DNA from: Tomocerus qinae
Taxonomy: Eukaryota; Arthropoda; Collembola; Entomobryomorpha; Tomoceridae
Reading direction: 5' to 3'
Length of the DNA: 64,000 nucleotides
Assembly (NCBI GenBank): GCA_020055645.1
Contig: CM034546.1
Span: 61,876,001 to 61,940,000, forward strand
Shown here: in pieces, positions 56,998-64,000 of the stretch
Layout: the number at the start of each line of letters is the position of its first letter
How positions within the stretch are numbered: the stretch's first letter is position 1
Translations under genes and position numbers: made by a program
The notes under the pieces: model-generated
What the model saw: the letters and a program-made list of their open reading frames with translations, nothing else
Told to the model about the DNA's origin: nothing
Databases searched by the model: none

Positions 56998-59900
56998 TTA
57001 AACTCCATTGCCAATGCGAGTCTGGGATACTTCAGATTCGAAACGCCAAACCAATTGCAAGAAAGTTGGACGATGAAGTGGATTAATGTCCCAACAGTCA
57101 GTCATTATTTCATAACTTAAATGCAAAGGAAGATTTAATAAGTTAGGCATGCATGGGAACCTACATATAGAAGGAATTTGACATTGTAAATGTGATTTAC
57201 ATTGTTGTGGGACAATGTCGTGGACACTTCAGTCTCATTCCCATAGTCAGATCTTCCATGAATTCTTCATCCCACTCTTTGTTGGAATAAGGCATTCTAC
57301 CAAAGGAAAATATTTCCCATAATGTTACTCCATAAGCCCATACATCCGATTTGAATGTAAAAGAAAGGTCCCTCATTGTCTCTATTGCCATCCAACGCCA
57401 TGGTAAAGGTACCTAGAAAAAATATTTTACGCACATGTGTTTATAAATAGAAAACGTCATTTCAGTGCATATAAGTTAAAAGAAATTGTCAGTTCTATCT
57501 GTAAGATTTACTGCTTGTTTCTTATTGCGTTGCTGTTGACTGTACTCATAAAGTTGCTTCGACAAACCGAAATCAGAAATCTTGACAACATTTCCCGGAA
57601 ATATTAAAATATTTCTTGTTGCTAGATCTCCATGAATAACCTGTCGTAAAGTACTCTATTTAAATATTCCAAAATATGTGATAGGTAGTTTTATTGACAG
57701 TTTTATGTATAAAAATGACTTTTTTTGTTTCCAGATGAGACATTCCACTTGCGATTTGGAGACACCAAGTTAACATATTGGCCAGTGTAACGAGATTGCC
57801 GTTTGCATTAATAGAACTGAAAAAATCGAATGTATGCAGTTAATAACTATTGAACAAATATATAAAATTGTGCAGTTATGGTTAATGACTTGTAAATTTT
57901 TATTCACTGACTTTGAGGTATCTTGAAGTTTTACTGAATGTGACCATTTGCTAGATTTTTCATCATTTTGCTTGTATATTTTACCTATCCGTATATATTC
58001 GTTGAGATTTCCCAAAGAACAAAATTCCATCACAATAAATACAGTACCTTCAATAAACACAAAACATAATAGTTATATAACTGTACAATTGCTATATAAG
58101 AAAAGCAATTAAGTTTACGTGTTTTTATATTTTCGGTGCAAAATCCCAAACAGTCTACAATGTACGGATGTTTTCCAAGATACATCATCACTTTGAGCTC
58201 CGATAAAAGTGATTTAAAATAGATAATGTCTGCATTTGACTTCGTTGTTTTGATGGCAACAGGTTTATTACCATATAGGCCTTTGAAAACCACTCCAAAC
58301 TCTCCACTCCCCAATACCTCGACTTCATCTTTCAAACGATAATAATGAATAATATATAAATGTTAATTTTATATTACATTTTTGATTACATTTTGTATTT
58401 TTAAGGTGGAGGAAGGAACAGTAGTAAGGTGGAATGGAAGATTGAAGTGGAAGGACAGTAGTAAGGTGGAGGATTGAGGTTGTGGGGCAGGGGTTTGGTG
58501 GAGGGACAGTAAGTAAAGTAGAGGATTGAGGCGAAGGAACAGTACTACGGTGGCAATTTGAGGTGGAGGCAAAAGTGAAGGATTTTCCTCATTCAGTCAT
58601 CCATTTTTCACTCTATTTTAAACTGAAACGCGGTATACAAAACATGAATTTTATTATTAAGCATAATTAAAAGCCATAATTCTATGACCTCTGAACCAAC
58701 AACTTCAGTATAGGGCATTACCTGTGAGTTAGTTAAGAACTGAGTGGAAAAAGAAAGATGGAGTGAGGAGAGAAAAATTCTCCATTTTTACCTCCACCAA
58801 ACTCCACTACTTTGTCGTCCACCCCACTCATGCTCCTCTTCACCTCCACCTAACTCCTGTCTATCCACCTCAATTCTTCATCTTCACCACTGTATTACTC
58901 TAACCTAACTTAAACCTAAATGATCCGTGAAAAGCGCATAAAAATACTAAAATAAAAAATACATTTAAGTACATTAAATCATACCTAATATTAAATCACT
59001 TTTTGGAATTTCGTAACTTTTGTCATATGGCAGATGCTGAGCATTTTCATTCAATAGCCTTTTAGGATTCACGAGTTGAGAATTTCCATGAAAAAACTCA
59101 TTTACTTCTTGTTCTGTTAGATCTCGAATACATTTCTTCACATTAACAAAATAATAGAAAAATTGGCAGATTTAAGATTAGTCAAAGAAGATAATAAATA
59201 CAATGACTTATGTTTGTACTGTTTTTATTAGCTACCTTCAGTTGTAAGTTCTTCCTATATAAGAGAATTCCAACAATACTCATAATAACAGGGATTAAAA
59301 TTCCAAATGTGATGACAACATTTTGTGCGGACGTAGAACTGTTAGGATCTAACAAAGTTTTCATTTTTTAAAAGTAATGGGAATCAATAAAACTGTGATG
59401 AAATATTTAAAATTGAGATAACCTTCCTTACCTACAACTTTTACTGTAAAATTTTTGGATTCGCTGCCTTGAGAATTTTTTGCTTTACAAACAAAAGTAG
59501 TGCCGTCATATTCATTAGTCACTTCTGGGAAATTGAGATAGATACCCCCTTCTGAAGTAAGTGTAGTGGAAAACGGCTCTGATACTGGCTAAAATTTAGA
59601 TAAATTATGATTTACTCGAAAATAAAATAAAAATAATGACAAGTAAATATAATGAAAATATGAAATTAGGAGTTATTTATAAATGTGAAAAATTAATTTT
59701 AAAAATGATAATTAAGGATTCCAACTATAGAATACAACAGTCATAATCACATTTTCAGGATTTTGGATGTCCAAATATTTGCAATTTAAACTAATATTTT
59801 AAAGTAAAGCAAAAGACAAAAATATATGGAAATGAACAGTAGAATTCCATAAAAATTATACGAAATGTATTGCCCACATTATTCATTATTATGTTCTCTG

Positions 59901-62900
59901 AAAATGGCTAGAAAACAGCGATTGTGATTATTAGATTGGGATTTTGAATTATTTTATTTTACTTTACTCCTAGACTTATTGTAAGCAAGGCCCCAGCGAC
60001 AGAGCATGTGTCCCTCCCCCAAATTGAAATGTTTGTCTAAAACGCTAAAATCAAGCCATTTTTCTCGGTGCACTTCTCGATTTCTTTCTGGCTGCGGCCC
60101 TGATTGTAAGAGTTACCTTATTTTCGCTGCTGAGCCATTTCAACTCTGGCGGCGGTTGTCCTGTAGCCTGACATAAAATGGTACGACCTTTGTCCCCTTT
60201 AGTGAATTCGTTTTCACTGGTTCCTTTTAAAGTTGGTGGGATTTCTCCTATTAGGAAATATGAATATAATATTGTCTTTTAACAAATTTGCAATAGATAT
60301 AAAATATCATTATAGAAAGGTTTAATGCAATACTTTTGACATGGAATCTCCTGGATACGTTTAAAAATGTGTTAGTAGCATTTATCCAAGGTGCCATACA
60401 GATTAGTTCAACCATCTCCTCAGTTAGGTTCATAAGCATGCCTCTCGCTATAATATTAGCTGCAATTCTATTCATTGCGGAATCGTCATCTATGGCCATA
60501 TCTATCAAAAACATTGTACTTGTCTGAGACATCTACAAAAATCTTTATCATTATTATCGAATTTATTGGTCTTATCTGTTTATGCATTTTCGACAAAGGT
60601 AAAACCATTAGTCCGACTCAAACGCGTCCCACTTTCGCATGGTGCGATTAAGTACATATGAGGACAACTCATAACTGCAGTTGTGGGAGGGAAGGTTTGT
60701 GAACCACTAGGCTGATTTTATTAATCGAGTCGTGCAATCAGATTTTGAATTTGCCAATTGCCAACCCAAGAGGCATGTTTTCTTTTTCAAAGACAAATTC
60801 TGCGAATCTAAAAATCTGCAATTCTGCGAGAAGCCTGAGTTGCCCCATGTCTTGATGGTGAGCAAATCGGCAGTGCTTTTTGCACTGGCACAGGTTTTCA
60901 AATTTCTTCCCACCTACGCACTCTCTCACATCACAGTTGTGCAGTTGAAAACTAATTGCATGGCTGCACAGAGTGCGATGCGAAAGTGAGATGAATCTGA
61001 GTTGACTATTTTATAACCTTCGGTGACAAGACGGACTGTATCATTTTGATATCTTATGGCAAACTGAATTTCATTCATAAATAAAAATCCTGTCGCTTCA
61101 CAGTAGAACGAATTACTTCTTTCAGGGCTGACATATATTGTAGAATTAACTTCATCGATTTGAACTAAAGCAGTTATTGGAGCGTTTCGCCAATCAAAAT
61201 CTAGTATTAATATTCCATCAACATTACTTACCATTAAATAATAATAATCATATTAATTAGTCTTCGTTTATTAAAATAAATTCTCACAGCGAAGTCGATT
61301 TAGACCAGTGAAATATTCTGCTTCAATATAAACCCCTTCATTTTGACAGTAAATTATTCCGCTGTGATGAGAATGAATTAAGCGACTACAATTCCCAGGT
61401 CGGCAGAGGGACCCTTCAAACATCAAGTCACGACATCGATCGCTCTAAAAAAATAGGTAATATTTACATCATTTGGCATAAGCGACAGTTCAAAAGATAA
61501 CTATACAATATTATTTTACTTTTTCTTGGAGGCAAAATTTTCTAATGCTACATTGACTAGGGTTTTCACATTTTAAATTCCGTAGTTGTATGTCCAATGA
61601 ACTTGCATAGCATATAACGCTTCCCGTGATCTTCACAAATTCCAGTTCAGGTTTTTCTATATTTAAACAATAAAATACGTAATTATAACAAAGAAAACAG
61701 ATATACTTAAGTAAACGTTTTAACTGTTTATTATAAACATTTTGATATACGTCCCAGTCCCAGTATTTTTATGAATTCTGTTACGACCTTTAACAGTTTT
61801 AGAAATAAGTTTATACGTACTTATGATTTTAAAATGCCAAGTATGAACTGCTTTGCCATTTGGTGCCTCACAAGTGATAATTCCTTCTTTTATATCCAAA
61901 GCCAACGCATTGAGGTCAAAAATATCGTTTCCGGCATAACTTTTAGTAAAGTTTGTCGTATACACCTTGTAAGACAATTTATTCTGCGTCGAGTCATGGG
62001 AAGTACAATTCACTTTTAATGGTACACCAACAAACTTCCTTATTGATTTTTTTGCTGGGTGATATTGAATTCCTATATAAATGACTTAATTAATAACAAT
62101 AGTATATCCACTGTAAATATTTTTGATACCTGAGAATATCAGTTCTAAAAAGTTGCTGTCGTGAATCTCTCGTATTTTTGAAATGTTTTGTTTTGAATAG
62201 TTTTGAAAACAATCAAAACAATGATAATAAAATATGTTATGAATGCAGTATAATATAATAATATATATTGAATAGTAGCAATGTAATATAATTTGGTATA
62301 TTGAACGCAATACTTAAAATAAGAAAAAATAATCAAATTATGTTACTTTCGCTTTTTGGAACAACAAAATTGGCTGTTCTTGCCTCGTTAGCTGCACAAA
62401 AATAGGTTCCATCCACTGCACCTTTTTCTGGTAAAACAAATCCTATTTGTGGGTCGTACTTAACGTTGTTAACCCTATAAGGGATACCCTTTTTGAACAA
62501 AAATTTTAAAATTATGCTTCGTTGTTTTCAATTTTTAAATAAAACAGAAATTTTGATTTTAAATATTACACGGCTGTATCTGTAAAGACAAACGTCTATA
62601 TGAGGATTTGTAACACGACATCTAATGACCTTGTCCTGGACAAGCCCTCCACTCTCGTTAACAAATGTTTCGTTAGCTATAATACAATTAGAAAAAGTTA
62701 TCGAATTTGCTGAGCAATATGTATTGTTTGCAATTGTTTACATAAAAAACCTGATTGTCCTAGAATGTAAATGTAGTATCCTTTTTCATCATTGTCGCTA
62801 CTTGTACAACTAAAACGTCCGGTGTTGAAATATTCCAATTTAGTCCATAAACTGGACATGTATAATACTTGTTCTGGTTCAACCATGTAGCGGTTATCAA

Positions 62901-63534
62901 TAGCAAATCTAATATCCGTCTAAATATTTCACAGGAAAGCAACGGGTTACTTACATTGAAAGTAACTTAAACGCCAGGGAACAAGAAAGGTCCTTTTTGC
63001 CTTTTTATAAAAAAGGTAGGGGTAAGACTTTTTAAAAGCAGTCCTTTTTGCCTTTTTACCTTTTTTGACGTAGCAGTTTGCACCATTTACTAACACTTTA
63101 CATGCAAATAAGGTGAAAAGGGTAAAAGGACAGCATATTTTGAAAATTAGTACTTTTTACCTTCTTTTAAAAAAGGAGTCCTTTTTTTAAAAAAAGGGAG
63201 TACCTTTTTTGTTCCCTGTTAAAGTTAGTCAAATTATTGATTTAGATCAATTTATGCATCGTAGTTATAAAAACTGACAAATGCTTACAATTTGGTCTGG
63301 AGCTTTCCAACTGATATGAGAATCAGCAAGACACTCAATTCGAATACTGGGCTTTGGGCCAAGTATGACAGTGGAATTATCAATGAACATCGGATTATAT
63401 TCCGAGAAATGTCCAGTCAATTCGTCGAAATTATACACTTGAAGGATCACTTCATTAATATGGGCATTTGAACATGCCATGAAAAAGATGACAAAGAAAA
63501 CTGCAGATTCTAGTATTGCGATGATTGCAAACAT
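56998..63534 (-). CDS. Receptor tyrosine kinase, PDGFR/VEGFR (PVR)-like, 20 exons
   Basis: Minus-strand exons: 63534..63289, 62919..62751, 62676..62570, 62488..62347, 62168..62130, 62072..61821, 61656..61520, 61444..61288, 61200..61007, 60532..60334, 60247..60117, 59588..59432, 59348..59236, 59135..58985, 58328..58119, 58047..57912, 57816..57720, 57640..57512, 57412..57201, 57160..56998. The phases join to 1046 residues. Leader MFAIIAILESAVFFVIFF. The Ig-like ectodomain contains GFVLPEKGAVDGTYFCAANE, TILCQATGQPPPELKW and DGTTFVCKAKNSQG. One membrane helix at about 654-675 (VITFGILIPVIMSIVGILLY). The kinase has the glycine loop GSGEFGVV (about 738), VAIK Lys (about 758), MEFCSLGNLNEYI, a short kinase insert, HGDLATRN (about 882), DFG (about 902), WRWMAIE and SDVWAYGVTLWEIFSFG. 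The split kinase and Ig repeats fit class III/V receptors such as Drosophila Pvr. The 3' edge of exon 2 (62751 or 62742), the 39-nt fifth exon and the end of exon 9 are the weakest calls. The C-tail after the kinase is very short. Confidence 0.85.
58403..58895. repeat. Purine-rich and pyrimidine-rich inverted tracts in a kinase intron
   Basis: 58403-58590 has repeats such as AAGGTGGAGGATTGAGG and GGAACAGTAGTAAGGTGGA. 58775-58895 is the opposite strand type (CCTCCACCAAACTCCACTAC, CACCTCCACCTAACTCCTG). Together they make a loose inverted pair around ordinary AT-rich sequence. It may be a degenerate fold-back element. Confidence 0.55.
59986..60102. mobile_element. 117-bp hAT-like MITE next to a splice donor
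   Basis: Flanked by the exact 8-bp duplication ATTGTAAG (59978-59985 and 60103-60110). The ends CAAGGCCCCAGC and the complement of GCTGCGGCCCTG form imperfect inverted repeats. On the gene strand the right duplication starts only 6 bases inside the intron, immediately after the donor gtaact of exon 11. Related terminus at 27795. Confidence 0.85.
60613..61006. mobile_element. 394-bp TIR MITE with TA flanks at an exon edge of the kinase gene
   Basis: Ends GTCCGACTCAAACGCGTCCC and (complement of the right end) GTCAACTCAGATTCATCTCA, both leading into CACTTTCGCAT. TA lies on both sides (60611-60612, 61007-61008). It sits between exons 9 and 10 of the kinase gene, and its right terminus coincides with the predicted exon 9 boundary. 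Open frames in it are not genes. Confidence 0.75.
62975..63218. mobile_element. MITE with CAGGGAACAA termini in kinase intron 1
   Basis: CAGGGAACAAGAAAGGTCC at the left and GGTACTCCC/TTTTTTGTTCCCTG at the right are inverted. The interior is made of CCTTTTT/AAAAAGG words on both strands. The flanks TTAAACGC and TTAAAGTT are only partly alike, so the target duplication has decayed or the ends are slightly off. Confidence 0.7.
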
Positions 63535-64000
63535 GCCTTAAAAATACTTAGCTTTGTTTGAAGTATTTAAATATAACATTAAAATTAATTAAATCCACAA
63601 TTAATAGGCTTTAAATTCTGGACCTGTTTGTTTAGCATTTATAATCTAAAATTGCCAAATAAAATATGAAATAAAAAAGCTTAAAGAATAGGTTTTCTAA
63701 ATTCTGTGAGATCTGTTCACACATGTAACTATAAAAAAGTATAATTTCGATAAGAAATGTCAAATGGTGTATCATGGGGATTTAATGGAGCTAAACAATA
63801 GAACTGAAAGGTAATTGTTGTCATGGAACAAGATTTCTATTGACTTGGTCTTTTTATGACTTTGAAAGGAGGAAACTGTCTAATAATAGTACTACACATA
63901 ATATAACATATATTAATTAGTACTAACTTTAGGTTTTTTTAAGTTTATTCTTATTTTAATTGCCTCATATGTGCGTAATTATATTTTAGTATTACCACTA
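63535..64000. other. Upstream region of the receptor kinase gene
   Basis: AT-rich sequence beyond the kinase start codon at 63534, presumably 5' untranslated region and promoter. No convincing TATA box or other gene is seen up to the window edge. Confidence 0.55.

Noticed and set aside
60707..60989. Overlapping frames on both strands between kinase exons 9 and 10
   Set aside because: They lie wholly inside the TA-flanked MITE.

Overview
This is AT-rich eukaryotic nuclear DNA from an arthropod. Genes carry GT-AG introns, much of the spacer is miniature transposable elements, and the gene content is divergent ionotropic-receptor-like (IR) channels, 7TM chemoreceptor-like genes, a C2H2 zinc-finger factor and a PDGFR/VEGFR-type receptor tyrosine kinase. 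A springtail (Collembola) or similar early hexapod would fit, but that is a guess from gene style. All exon models, identities and family assignments were made by eye.

Layout. 1-4818 (+): 3' part of a three-exon 7TM receptor gene that runs off the left edge; its 3.5-kb second intron holds nested transposons. 6148-46948: an IR-like array built from three single-exon types, here named A (minus strand), B (plus) and C (plus). A and B are head to head over a long spacer and C follows B. Unit 1 is A1 (6148-8076), B1 (broken, 11611-17123), C1 (18957-21239), plus an extra C2 (24600-26804) and a C relic. Unit 2 is A2 (28453-30429), B2 (intact, 33292-35724), C3 (39388-41619). Unit 3 is a ruin: an A-B spacer relic (42270-44520) followed by C4 (45902-46948), which has lost its channel core. 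The array records repeated segmental duplication followed by decay.

47423-49544 is a foldback-type mobile element: two long inverted arms of short tandem repeats around a unique centre, with a 9-bp target duplication. 49703-52608 (+) is a five-exon gene with a ZAD-like N-terminus and 11 C2H2 fingers. 53170-54640 (-) is a complete 410-residue 7TM receptor with the same intron phases as the gene at the left edge. 56998-63534 (-) is a 20-exon receptor tyrosine kinase of about 1046 residues: signal peptide, Ig-like ectodomain, one membrane segment, and a split kinase with HGD in place of HRD.

The A, B and C proteins and the two 7TM receptors would act as membrane receptors in chemosensory cells if expressed. 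The zinc-finger and kinase genes are unrelated neighbours. The clearest transposon calls rest on target-site duplications (8-bp CAAGAATT, CCTACAAT, GATGTATC and ATTGTAAG; 9-bp CAATTACAC; ATTA; TA), and one insertion has a clean empty site in the duplicated unit.
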